Positions 7,179 to 14,707 of a stretch of 64,000 bases of DNA are shown one piece after another. Made by a program: the position numbers and the translations under genes. The notes beneath the pieces are model-generated. The model was not told the DNA's origin. It was given only the letters and a program-made list of their open reading frames with translations, and did not search any database. The stretch is from NCBI GenBank assembly GCA_019638475.1, contig JAHBTR010000003.1, forward strand, positions 248,001-312,000, given 5' to 3'. Each line of letters starts with the position of its first letter. Position 1 is the stretch's first letter. Source of the DNA: Chitinophagaceae bacterium (lineage in GTDB: Bacteria > Bacteroidota > Bacteroidia > Chitinophagales > Chitinophagaceae).

Positions 7179-7837
7179 TTATCTATTCTTCACTTTTCCA
7201 TTACCATAAGTTCTGATACCATTATACCTGCTGTCTTTTGTGTTTAAAGATATAACGGCATCTATAAAATGTAAGTTGCCTTTCTTATCTACAAGAATAT
7301 TTTTTTCGTGTAAATCTTGAATAATGTAATCATTATTTACAAATAAAGGTTTAAAGTTTTCTACCTTAAATGCAAAACCTCTTTTATTGGCTTCTTCTTT
7401 TAAAGCAGATGCTTCATGGTTAAAATCAATAAACCTGCCTTGTACAAAAGGTTGTTCTACAACAAATGTAAAAGTATCGGGCATAATAAAAGCATTAGAT
7501 TTTGTAAACCCAATTAATTCATACGCTGTTTCTGGAAATAAGTAGTTGTACAAACTTATTCTGTTGTCTAAAAATTCGGCAGGAGTGGTTGAATGTATTT
7601 TGTAGTTAATTAATTTTCTAATATAACCTTGCTTATTAGAAGGAATAACTATTGCTTCTGCACCTTCATCTAAAGCAGCTACTTCAATATCATTTAACCA
7701 AAGATGGCAGTGTTTGGCATAATTTTCTAAGGCTGTTTCTTGCAGCTCTCTTTTAGCATTTCGTGGTTTCTCTGTATTTGCTGTTTCATTTGCTCTACAG
7801 AGTAAGGATGCTTCAACATTTGTTCTACCTGCTTTCT
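7179..7837 (-). pseudogene. Remnant of a polyvalent kinase-like protein of mobile elements, truncated and frameshifted
   Basis: The minus-strand frame ending at 7179 reads upstream without a stop as far as 7836. It includes ETALENYAKHCHLWLND, LFPETAYELIGFTKSNAF and QDLHEKNILVDKKGNLHFID. This resembles the kinase-like domain found at the end of large 'polyvalent' proteins of phages and conjugative elements, with its H-x-x-N and D motifs. The frame lacks a sensible start. The matching upstream part (RKQVEQMLKHPYSVEQMKQ) is in a different frame (7751-7837), implying a frameshift near 7750. Homology stops abruptly near 7838, where an oppositely oriented reverse-transcriptase fragment begins. I read it as a decayed element fragment. 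Confidence 0.7.
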
Positions 7838-8101
7838 AATGATGATATTTTTGACATCATTAACCTGATTAAGCAAAACAATTTTGACATTAATGAAAAG
7901 AAACTTCTCCTGAAAACAGCTAATCGTAAACAAACAGTAACAGGCTTAACAGTAAATAAAAAAGTAAATATTGACAGAAAACTCTTGAAAAAAATTAGGG
8001 CAATGCTTCATGATTTTACTATAAATGGTATTGATAAAGCAACACAAAAACATTTTAATCTACAAGGTGAAATAGATTTTTATTTGTTCTGTATAAGATA
8101 A
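7838..8101 (+). pseudogene. C-terminal fragment of a retron-type reverse transcriptase
   Basis: The reading frame includes INLIKQNNFDINEKK, KQTVTGLTVNKKVNIDR and LLKKIRAMLHDFTINGI. This is the thumb region found just after the palm in group II intron and retron reverse transcriptases (motif VTGL-x-VN-x-K-x-N). The palm with its YxDD catalytic motif is absent. The frame closes at 8101, soon after an FNLQGEIDF motif, and is short of a normal C-terminus. The same frame continues upstream to 7763, but that part is antisense to the kinase-like remnant and shows no RT features. This is a broken gene and no msr/msd or template repeat was found beside it. Confidence 0.75.
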
Positions 8102-8118
8102 TTCTTCAACGTAGAAAA

Positions 8119-8135
8119 GCAATTTTGTAAATTGC
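8119..8135. promoter_or_regulatory. Palindrome upstream of the KilA-N gene
   Basis: GCAATTT-TGT-AAATTGC is a perfect 7-bp inverted repeat about 23 bp before the KilA-N start codon. It could be an operator or part of a promoter. No regulator is identified and short AT-rich palindromes also arise by chance. Confidence 0.3.
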
Positions 8136-8157
8136 AGTATTATAGATATTAAAATTT

Positions 8158-8790
8158 ATGGCAAAGGGCAAGAAAATAACAGTTCAAAATATAGATATTG
8201 TTCTCTATGAAGATAATCGGCAAGATTACATTTCTCTAACAGATATTGCAAGGTATAAGAATTCCAATGAACCTAAGGACGTGGTAAAAAATTGGATGCG
8301 TTCACGCACCACTATAGAGTTTTTAGGTATTTGGGAGCAACTGAATACCTCAAATTTTAAAGGGGTCGAATTCGACTCCTTTTTGTACGAAGCAGGTAGT
8401 AATTCATTTACGCTTTCTCCATCAAAATGGATTGAAGCTACAAATGCCAAAGGGTTAGTTTCAAAACAGGGCAAACATGGGGGTACTTTTGCCCATAAAG
8501 ACATTGCCTTTGAATTTGCTTCATGGGTATCGGCAGGATTTAAACTCTATTTGATAAAAGAATTTCAACGACTGAAAGAAGAAAGTAATCAATCAAAATT
8601 AGAATGGAATCTGCAACGCACTTTGGCAAAAGTTAATTATCGTATTCATACGGATGCTATTAAAGAAAACCTGATACCGCAAGAAATAACTAAACAACAA
8701 GCCAACATTTTTATCTGCAACACAAAATTGAGCCTAAACAAAAATCTACAGCCTTATAAATCTATGCTTATTTTTACAACATTGTATTAA
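8158..8790 (+). CDS. KilA-N domain protein, probably with a degraded C-terminus
   Basis: The 210-aa protein carries a KilA-N DNA-binding domain typical of phages and mobile elements (DYISLTDIARYKN, KNWMRSRTTIEFLGIWE, YEAGSNSFTLSPSKWIEATNAKGL, GGTFAHKDIAFEFASWVSAGFKLYLIKEF). After VNYRIHTDAIKENLIPQEITKQQAN, where family members normally continue into a further conserved region, the sequence becomes an unrelated tail (CNTKLSLNKNLQPYKSMLIFTTLY). The gene end looks lost by frameshift or deletion. It lies with RT and polyvalent-protein remnants between conserved chromosomal genes, and its stop is only 5 bp before trmD. Confidence 0.8.
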   Translation: MAKGKKITVQNIDIVLYEDNRQDYISLTDIARYKNSNEPKDVVKNWMRSRTTIEFLGIWEQLNTSNFKGVEFDSFLYEAGSNSFTLSPSKWIEATNAKGLVSKQGKHGGTFAHKDIAFEFASWVSAGFKLYLIKEFQRLKEESNQSKLEWNLQRTLAKVNYRIHTDAIKENLIPQEITKQQANIFICNTKLSLNKNLQPYKSMLIFTTLY

Positions 8791-8795
8791 ACCTT

Positions 8796-9467
8796 ATGCA
8801 AATTCATATTATTTCTGTTGCTCCTGATTTATTAGATAGTCCTTTTGCACATAGTATTATAAAACGTGCAAGGGGAAAAGGTTTGTTGAATATTCATGTA
8901 CATAATCTTAGAAAATGGGCTATTAATAAACATGGACAGGTAGATGATTATCAATATGGTGGTGGTGCAGGTATGGTAATAATGTGTGAACCTTTGGTAA
9001 ATGCTATAGATGAATTGCAAAAAGAAAAAAAGTTTGATGAGATAATTTATATGACACCTGATGGAAAAACTTTTAATCAACAAACAGCTAATAGACTTTC
9101 ATTAAAAGAAAATATTTTAATTATTTGTGGGCATTATAAAGGCATTGATGAAAGAATAAGAGAGCATTATGTAACTATGGAAATTTCTATAGGAGATTAT
9201 GTATTGAGTGGAGGAGAGTTGGCTGCTGCAATAGTTGTAGATGCAATAGGGCGTTTACTACCTGGTGTATTAAATGATGAAACATCTGCCTTAACAGATT
9301 CTTTTCAAGATAATTTATTAGCACCTCCTGTTTATACAAGACCTGCTTCTTTTAAAGATTGGCAAGTGCCTGATATTTTGTTACAAGGCGACCCTAAAAA
9401 AGTAGAGGAATGGCGTAGTGAACAATCTATTAAAAGAACTCAAGAACGCCGACCAGATTTATTATAA
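8796..9467 (+). CDS. trmD: tRNA (guanine37-N1)-methyltransferase TrmD
   Basis: The 223-aa protein has the full TrmD trefoil-knot SPOUT methyltransferase layout: GGGAGMVIMCEPL for the N-terminal loop, ICGHYKGIDER, and SIGDYVLSGGELAAAIVVDA for the knot that binds S-adenosylmethionine. It methylates G37 next to the anticodon of tRNAs with G36 and prevents +1 frameshifting. It starts with ATG at 8796, 5 bp after the KilA-N remnant. This suggests the mobile debris landed directly upstream and its original promoter context may have changed. The rimM and rplS genes often linked to trmD elsewhere are not adjacent. Confidence 0.96.
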   Translation: MQIHIISVAPDLLDSPFAHSIIKRARGKGLLNIHVHNLRKWAINKHGQVDDYQYGGGAGMVIMCEPLVNAIDELQKEKKFDEIIYMTPDGKTFNQQTANRLSLKENILIICGHYKGIDERIREHYVTMEISIGDYVLSGGELAAAIVVDAIGRLLPGVLNDETSALTDSFQDNLLAPPVYTRPASFKDWQVPDILLQGDPKKVEEWRSEQSIKRTQERRPDLL

Positions 9468-9491
9468 AAAAAATGAGTGGTTGAAAATTGT

Positions 9492-9785
9492 TTAGATTTC
9501 TTTTAAAATTTTATCTAAATGTTGTTCAAAAGAATTTAATTTTTTTTCTGTTTCTTGTAGAGTAATCATTGCTTCACCAGTTTTATTTTGTTCTGTAGCA
9601 AACCAAAGCAATACCATACTTACATAATCTTGCATATCTTTTCCTGCAAAATTTTCTTTAAACTCAAGAATTTTGTCATTAATTAGTTTAACTGTTTTTC
9701 TTACCAACTCTTCTTCTTGTTGTTCAATTTTTAGTCGATAAGTTCTATCAGCTATTACAATATTGGCAATAATAAGTTCAGACAT
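9492..9785 (-). CDS. zapA: Cell division protein ZapA
   Basis: The 97-aa protein has the short N-terminal beta region (LIIANIVIADRTYRLKIEQQEEELVRK) and the long C-terminal coiled-coil helix of the ZapA family. The family binds FtsZ and promotes Z-ring bundling. It follows the coiled-coil gene by 9 bp and pheT upstream, a gene order conserved in Bacteroidota. It converges with trmD, with only 24 bp between the stops. Confidence 0.88.
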   Translation of the reverse strand: MSELIIANIVIADRTYRLKIEQQEEELVRKTVKLINDKILEFKENFAGKDMQDYVSMVLLWFATEQNKTGEAMITLQETEKKLNSFEQHLDKILKEI

Positions 9786-9794
9786 AATGTAAAG

Positions 9795-10049
9795 TTATAC
9801 AGAGGTATTTAGTAAAAGTAAGCACCTGTCTATTTCTTCAACGTATTTATCTATTCTTTTTTCTATATCTGTTGTGTTGGTAGTTTTTAATTGTTGTAAT
9901 TTTTGTGAAGATGCTGTACCAATTTGTTTACTCTTTTTTATTTCTTTTTTTAATTGCTCATTTTCTTTTTGCAAGGCATAGTACTGCTTTAATAATTGTT
10001 GCAATTTATTTTGCAATACTGTAAGCTGTGTATCTATTGCTGTATTCAT
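9795..10049 (-). CDS. Small coiled-coil protein between pheT and zapA
   Basis: This 84-aa protein is almost entirely heptad-patterned coiled coil (LQNKLQQLLKQYYALQKENEQLKKEIKK). It has no signal peptide or membrane segment. The start is ATG at 10049, 29 bp after the pheT stop, and the gene ends 9 bp before zapA, so the three genes probably form one transcript. By position and size it may be a ZapB-like or structural partner of ZapA at the divisome, but that is inference from context; coiled coils give little family signal. Confidence 0.75.
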   Translation of the reverse strand: MNTAIDTQLTVLQNKLQQLLKQYYALQKENEQLKKEIKKSKQIGTASSQKLQQLKTTNTTDIEKRIDKYVEEIDRCLLLLNTSV

Positions 10050-10078
10050 TTAATACAAATGTAAAAAGGTAAAGCTAA

Positions 10079-12499
10079 TTATTTTCTTATTTCTGCTGAT
10101 AAATCATTTTCAAATTGCTTAATTAATTTATTCATCATGTTATCAATTTCTTTATCAGTAAGTGTTTTTTCTTCATCTATAAAAGTAAAGTTTACAGCCA
10201 TTGATTTTTTATCATTGCCTAATTTATTGCTTTCAAATACATCAAATAGTCTGATGTTTTGTAGCTTACTAAGTTTTAATTTTTTTACTACTTCTTCTAT
10301 TTGATGATATGTTATGTTTTTATCAACAATTAAGGCTACATCTCTTTGTACAGAAGGAAATTTGCTCATTTCTTTATACATAATTTTTTTAGCAGATGCT
10401 TCTTGTACAAGTGTGTTGTAATTAAAATCTATATAGTAAACAGGTTGTTTAATATCAAACTGTTGGGCTTGTTTTGTAGATACTTCTTGCAAAGTGCCTA
10501 TTAATTTTTTATTGGTATAAATATCTAAAGTAGTAGTATGCTCATTTTGCTGAAAATGTATTGCATTTACTCCTATAAGTTCTACAATGGCTTTTGCTAT
10601 TCCTTTTGCAGTATAAAAATCTATTTTTTTACTTTTTATATTCCAATAATCTTCATGCTCTGCACCTGTTAAGTATAAAGATAAATGTTCTTGTTCTGTA
10701 TATTTTCCTACCTCTGTTGTGCTATATGTTTTTCCAAATTCAAATAGTTTTAAATGGTTATTTTTTCTATTCAAATTATATGCTAAAACTTCTAATCCTG
10801 TTTCTAACATAGTTGGTTTTAGTATATCTAAATCTGCACTTAAATTATTCAACATTTTTACAGTAGTTTGTAAAGTTTCTTCTGAATAATATTTGCTGTT
10901 AGTAATAGAGTTGGTCAATATTTCATTAAAACCTAAGCCTGTAAGGTAATAAGCAATTTTATCTTTTAAATTGTTTTTAATACCCAAAGAATTTGTTTGA
11001 GGCGTTATAGTAATTGATGAAGGAATATCTATATTATCTAACCCATCTATTCTTACAATTTCTTCTACAATGTCAGCAGGAAAAGTAATATCTGGTTTGC
11101 TATAAGGCACAGCAATTCTTATTTCATCTATACTTTCTTTAATGAGGTCAAAACCCAATGCTGTTAAAATTCTTTTTACTGTATCTGGATGATAATTTTT
11201 GCCACTTAATTTTTTTAGGTATTGAAGTTTTAATGATACTTCCTTTTTTTCTTTTTTTATAGGATAAATATCTACCACATTGCTTGAAATATTACCTCCT
11301 GCTATTTCTTTTATTAAAGTAGCAGCACGTTGTAAAACATAAACAGTATTGCCTATATCTACTCCTTTTTCAAATCTTGTAGCAGCATCTGTTCTTAAAT
11401 TGTGTAGCATAGATGTTTTACGAATAGTAGTTGCATCAAAACAGGCACTTTCTAAAAAAATATTTTGAGTTGTAGATTTTATGCCACTATTTAATCCACC
11501 AAAAACACCACCAATACACATAGGTTTTTCATTGCCATCACAAATTATTATATCATTTTCAGAGAGCTTTCTTTCTTTTTCATCTAATGTAATAAATGGC
11601 GTTTCTTTAGCTAATTTTTTTACAATAACATGATTGTTTGCTATGGCATTTGCATCAAAAGCATGTAATGGCTGACCTGTTTCGTGCAAAAAATAATTGG
11701 TTATATCTACAATATTATTGATGCACTTTACACCTATTGCAGTTAATTTATTTTTCAACCATTCAGGACTTTCTTTTACTTCAATACCACTAATGCTTAC
11801 ACCTGCATATCTTGGACAAGCATCAGTATTTTCTACTGTAACTTGTATGGGTAATTGTTGGTTATCTGCTTTAAAGCCATTGGTAAAAATATTTTTGGGC
11901 TTATACTCTTGGTTGTTATGATGTGTTAAATAAGCACAAACATCTTTTGCTACACCAAAATGGCTCATAGCATCCATACGATTTGGTGTAAGTCCAATTT
12001 CAAAAATTATATCGCTATATGGTTTAAAATATTCAGCAGCAGGGGTGCCAACTACCACATCATTTGGTAAAACCATTATTCCTTCATGATTTTCAGATAA
12101 GCCAATTTCGTCTTCAGCACAAATCATTCCATAACTTTCTACACCTCTTATTTTGGCTATTTTCATAGTAAGTGGTTCACCTTGTATAGGAAAAATAGTT
12201 GAACCTATAGTAGCTACTACTACTTTTTGTCCTTGAGCTACATTGCTTGCGCCACATACAATTTGTAAAGGTTGTTCTGCTGCAATATTTACAGAAGTAA
12301 TTTTTAATTTATCTGCATTGGGGTGTGGTTCACAGTTCAATACTTCACCAATTACCAAACCTTTCAATCCTCCTTTCATGCTTTCATAATGCTCCATACT
12401 TTCTACTTCAAGACCTACAGAGGTAAGTATTTTAGAAAGTTTTTCTGGTTCTATTTGTTCGGGTAAATACTCATTCAGCCAGTTGTAACTTATAGTCAT
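10079..12499 (-). CDS. pheT: Phenylalanine-tRNA ligase beta subunit
   Basis: The 806-aa protein matches the bacterial PheT length and domain order. There is an N-terminal catalytic-like segment (ISYNWLNEYLP), then the EMAP/tRNA-binding domain (LVIGEVLNCEPHPNADKLKI, about 48-67). B3/B4 editing and B5 domains follow, then a class II core-like region (PTMLETGLEVLAYNLNRKN) and a C-terminal FDX-ACB anticodon-binding domain (KFPSVQRDVALIVDK near 710). With PheS, not in this window, it forms the alpha2-beta2 enzyme that charges tRNA-Phe and edits mischarged tyrosine. A near-consensus TATCTTCG lies just upstream of the ATG. Confidence 0.96.
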   Translation of the reverse strand: MTISYNWLNEYLPEQIEPEKLSKILTSVGLEVESMEHYESMKGGLKGLVIGEVLNCEPHPNADKLKITSVNIAAEQPLQIVCGASNVAQGQKVVVATIGSTIFPIQGEPLTMKIAKIRGVESYGMICAEDEIGLSENHEGIMVLPNDVVVGTPAAEYFKPYSDIIFEIGLTPNRMDAMSHFGVAKDVCAYLTHHNNQEYKPKNIFTNGFKADNQQLPIQVTVENTDACPRYAGVSISGIEVKESPEWLKNKLTAIGVKCINNIVDITNYFLHETGQPLHAFDANAIANNHVIVKKLAKETPFITLDEKERKLSENDIIICDGNEKPMCIGGVFGGLNSGIKSTTQNIFLESACFDATTIRKTSMLHNLRTDAATRFEKGVDIGNTVYVLQRAATLIKEIAGGNISSNVVDIYPIKKEKKEVSLKLQYLKKLSGKNYHPDTVKRILTALGFDLIKESIDEIRIAVPYSKPDITFPADIVEEIVRIDGLDNIDIPSSITITPQTNSLGIKNNLKDKIAYYLTGLGFNEILTNSITNSKYYSEETLQTTVKMLNNLSADLDILKPTMLETGLEVLAYNLNRKNNHLKLFEFGKTYSTTEVGKYTEQEHLSLYLTGAEHEDYWNIKSKKIDFYTAKGIAKAIVELIGVNAIHFQQNEHTTTLDIYTNKKLIGTLQEVSTKQAQQFDIKQPVYYIDFNYNTLVQEASAKKIMYKEMSKFPSVQRDVALIVDKNITYHQIEEVVKKLKLSKLQNIRLFDVFESNKLGNDKKSMAVNFTFIDEEKTLTDKEIDNMMNKLIKQFENDLSAEIRK

Positions 12500-12893
12500 A
12501 TTATTGCAAATTCAGACAGCGAAGATAATATTTAGATTTTTAGCAAAAAGAAATCTATATATAATCAATAAATACTTTTGTGATATTGTGTTATAAGGCT
12601 AAAAACCTGTTTGATTTATTTCTGCTTTTTTGTAGAGAGATGAAAAGAGTGGTTTATTGTAGAAATCAATTTCGTATAAGTAGCTAACTATAAATTTCTA
12701 ATAAATCATCTGGCAACTGAACATGAATTTCTTTTTTAGTATGGTTTATTTTCGTCTCCGCAGAGTGTTCTTTTTAGGCTTCTGTGTAAAGCTAAGACAC
12801 TTTGCCGTAAATTAGTATTAAATACACTAATACCTCAGAGTCCCTTATCTATACTCAATGCTATGCAAGGAGACTCTTCGGAAACGAATGGCT
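12500..12893. other. Intergenic region between pheT and the secreted-protein cluster
   Basis: The 394-bp spacer contains the probable pheT promoter at its left end. A segment near 12755-12800 (CGCAGAGTGTTCTTTTTAGGCTTCTGTG) loosely resembles the reverse complement of the CACAGAGG-type repeat at 25023. An imperfect hairpin is formed by GAGTCCCTT (12838-12846) and AAGGAGACTC (12867-12876). I found no ORF or known RNA here. Confidence 0.5.
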
Positions 12894-13403
12894 TTAATAC
12901 TCACCCACGATTACGCTGTCAACAATGAATTGCCCCCAATAATTTCTCAAATACCTGTTCCATTTCATAGAACCCAACCTTTCTTTATCATTATCAAACC
13001 ATGCTGTTACAAAAGGTACGGGGCTGGCAAATGTTATTTCTAAACAAGGTACATGTGTATTTAAAGTATCTCTATGAGTTACAGGTGAATAAGAATGTCT
13101 ATGATATTTATTGAATACAAAAAGACTACCTGGAGCAAAATAAATTCTTAAGAAAGCATTATGTGTTGTATCTGAAAATTGCCCATTATCGTCTATTATC
13201 GGTGCATCATAATCTGCTAATGCGTTCTTTAGATTACCTAAACTATCAAAAAGTACACTAAGCGGCTTTCCCGAAAAAAGATAATTCTTTTGTTCAATGT
13301 TTGTTTTTAGCCATTGTAGGGTATCAATAGGAGTTTGACTTTTTAAATTATCTGTGCCTATTATAACAAGTAACAATACTATTATTATTGATTTTATCAT
13401 CAT
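12894..13403 (-). CDS. Secreted protein of unknown function, last gene of the cluster
   Basis: The 169-aa protein begins with a signal peptide or N-terminal anchor (MMIKSIIIVLLLVIIGTDNLKSQ). The mature part is mixed, with aromatic residues near the C-terminus (SMKWNRYLRNYWGQF). I do not recognise a family. It starts 7 bp after the stop of the JAMM-like gene, so the two are almost certainly cotranscribed and may act together, for example as an enzyme and its inhibitor or partner. That is inference. There is no T9SS tail. Confidence 0.75.
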   Translation of the reverse strand: MMIKSIIIVLLLVIIGTDNLKSQTPIDTLQWLKTNIEQKNYLFSGKPLSVLFDSLGNLKNALADYDAPIIDDNGQFSDTTHNAFLRIYFAPGSLFVFNKYHRHSYSPVTHRDTLNTHVPCLEITFASPVPFVTAWFDNDKERLGSMKWNRYLRNYWGQFIVDSVIVGEY

Positions 13404-13410
13404 TGTAATT

Positions 13411-14697
13411 TTAATTGTTGCAAATTATTAAAACATATTTTGTTTCCCCGGTTTCTTCAACAGTTTCAAATTTTTGTTCCCTGAACTTACCGTTTATTTT
13501 TTTATAAAATTTAATACCCATATTGTAATCTGTTGCCATTATAATATTGGCATATTCATTTGCTATTTCATCATTATAGCCTTGCTCTTTTAACGATTTA
13601 AAATATTTATAAAATTTGAAATAAACACTTTTCTTATCCGTTTTACTTCCTTTCCATGTACCTGTACTCTCATCAAATAGTAAATTAGGGTTATTGTTTT
13701 GTAAAAATAGGTTAATATTAGAAGTATCACCTATAGTAACCGCATAATCATTACCGTTACCTGCCACCACATAGTTGGTCTTAAACCTATGCGTTGGGTA
13801 GGAGTTCCATGAGTCTGTTACAAAAAAATAATCTAAAGGGCTGGGGCTTTGCGTGTTTTTCTTTCCACTGCTGTCTTTTAATGGGTGCGTATGTACAATG
13901 GCAAATGTCCACTGTGCCAAATTTAAAGTTACATTTTTAGATTGCCCGTTATTTATATAATCGTAAGGATAATATTTTCCATTTCCGGGATTAAAGTTAA
14001 TAGACATACCTACTTCAAATTTTCTTGATGCTAAGTTTGTTCTCAAATCAGTCATTTGCGGTGATGCTTCAATGCTGTCTAAAACAGCAGTTAGGCTGTC
14101 TCCTGAAGTATTTGATTCGGGAGGGCAATCTATTTTAACAGGGGTACTGTCTTCCTTTATTTCCCCACCTTCCATATCTCCATTATCCAATGCAGTAGCA
14201 GGTTTTATAGGTGGTGGTGTAATAACATTAACAATAATAATCGTAGGTGGTGCCGTACCACCACCTACTACACTACCACCATTACCTCCTGCTGGAGGGT
14301 TTACCGGTGGTTCGAAATTAGTACCTGGAATATATGGTAGCCATATAAAACCGCCACTACCGCCACCTTCATTATCAGTAAGTACCGTAGGAGAACCTCC
14401 TGAAAAAAGACCTGTAAACCCATTCCATACAGTTGAGCAAAACCATTTAAAACCGCTCCAAACCCGATTTATAATACCTTTGGGACAGTTATCTTCCACA
14501 CATGGACAAGGAATTCCATCACCGGGTCCAAAGCTTACAGCCGACCAATCCATACTACCACTTATATTTCCCTGCATAAAATCTCTTGTGGTAATATACG
14601 TAAGGCTCAAAGTATCGTTGTTTTCAGGCTCATCTTGTGCCATAGCTGCTGCACAGCAGCAAAAACAAAAAAATATTATGCCAATTATTTTTCTCAT
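13411..14697 (-). CDS. Secreted protein with a JAMM/JAB-like H-x-H-P...S-x-x-D motif
   Basis: The 428-aa protein has a signal peptide to about residue 20 (CCAAAMAQ) and a Cys-rich patch (PCPCVEDNCPKG, 63-74). A Gly/Pro low-complexity linker covers about 110-165. A C-terminal domain from about 210 contains FEVG (Glu228) and VHTHP (His269, His271), then SPSPLDYFF (Ser286, Asp289). The order E...HTHP...S-x-x-D is that of JAMM zinc metalloproteases, though the HxH-to-Ser spacing is longer than in the classic motif. It could be a secreted isopeptidase-like enzyme or toxin domain. It begins 10 bp after the Sel1/T9SS gene and is followed 7 bp later by a small secreted gene. Confidence 0.7.
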   Translation of the reverse strand: MRKIIGIIFFCFCCCAAAMAQDEPENNDTLSLTYITTRDFMQGNISGSMDWSAVSFGPGDGIPCPCVEDNCPKGIINRVWSGFKWFCSTVWNGFTGLFSGGSPTVLTDNEGGGSGGFIWLPYIPGTNFEPPVNPPAGGNGGSVVGGGTAPPTIIIVNVITPPPIKPATALDNGDMEGGEIKEDSTPVKIDCPPESNTSGDSLTAVLDSIEASPQMTDLRTNLASRKFEVGMSINFNPGNGKYYPYDYINNGQSKNVTLNLAQWTFAIVHTHPLKDSSGKKNTQSPSPLDYFFVTDSWNSYPTHRFKTNYVVAGNGNDYAVTIGDTSNINLFLQNNNPNLLFDESTGTWKGSKTDKKSVYFKFYKYFKSLKEQGYNDEIANEYANIIMATDYNMGIKFYKKINGKFREQKFETVEETGETKYVLIICNN

Positions 14698-14707
14698 AGC
14701 AATAGGG

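Noticed and set aside
7763..7837. N-terminal part of the frame that contains the RT fragment
   Set aside because: It is antisense to the kinase-like remnant and shows no RT-like motif; I count only the part from about 7838.
7838..8101. Active retron or diversity-generating element
   Set aside because: Lacks the YxDD catalytic core and no template/variable repeats or msr/msd-like RNA are seen beside it.
9468..9491. 6S RNA near zapA, as in other bacteria
   Set aside because: Only 24 bp lie between zapA and trmD and 9 bp between zapA and its upstream neighbour, too little for 6S RNA.
12838..12876. Hairpin GAGTCCCTT/AAGGAGACTC as a terminator
   Set aside because: The stem is imperfect and there is no T-run after it on the minus strand.
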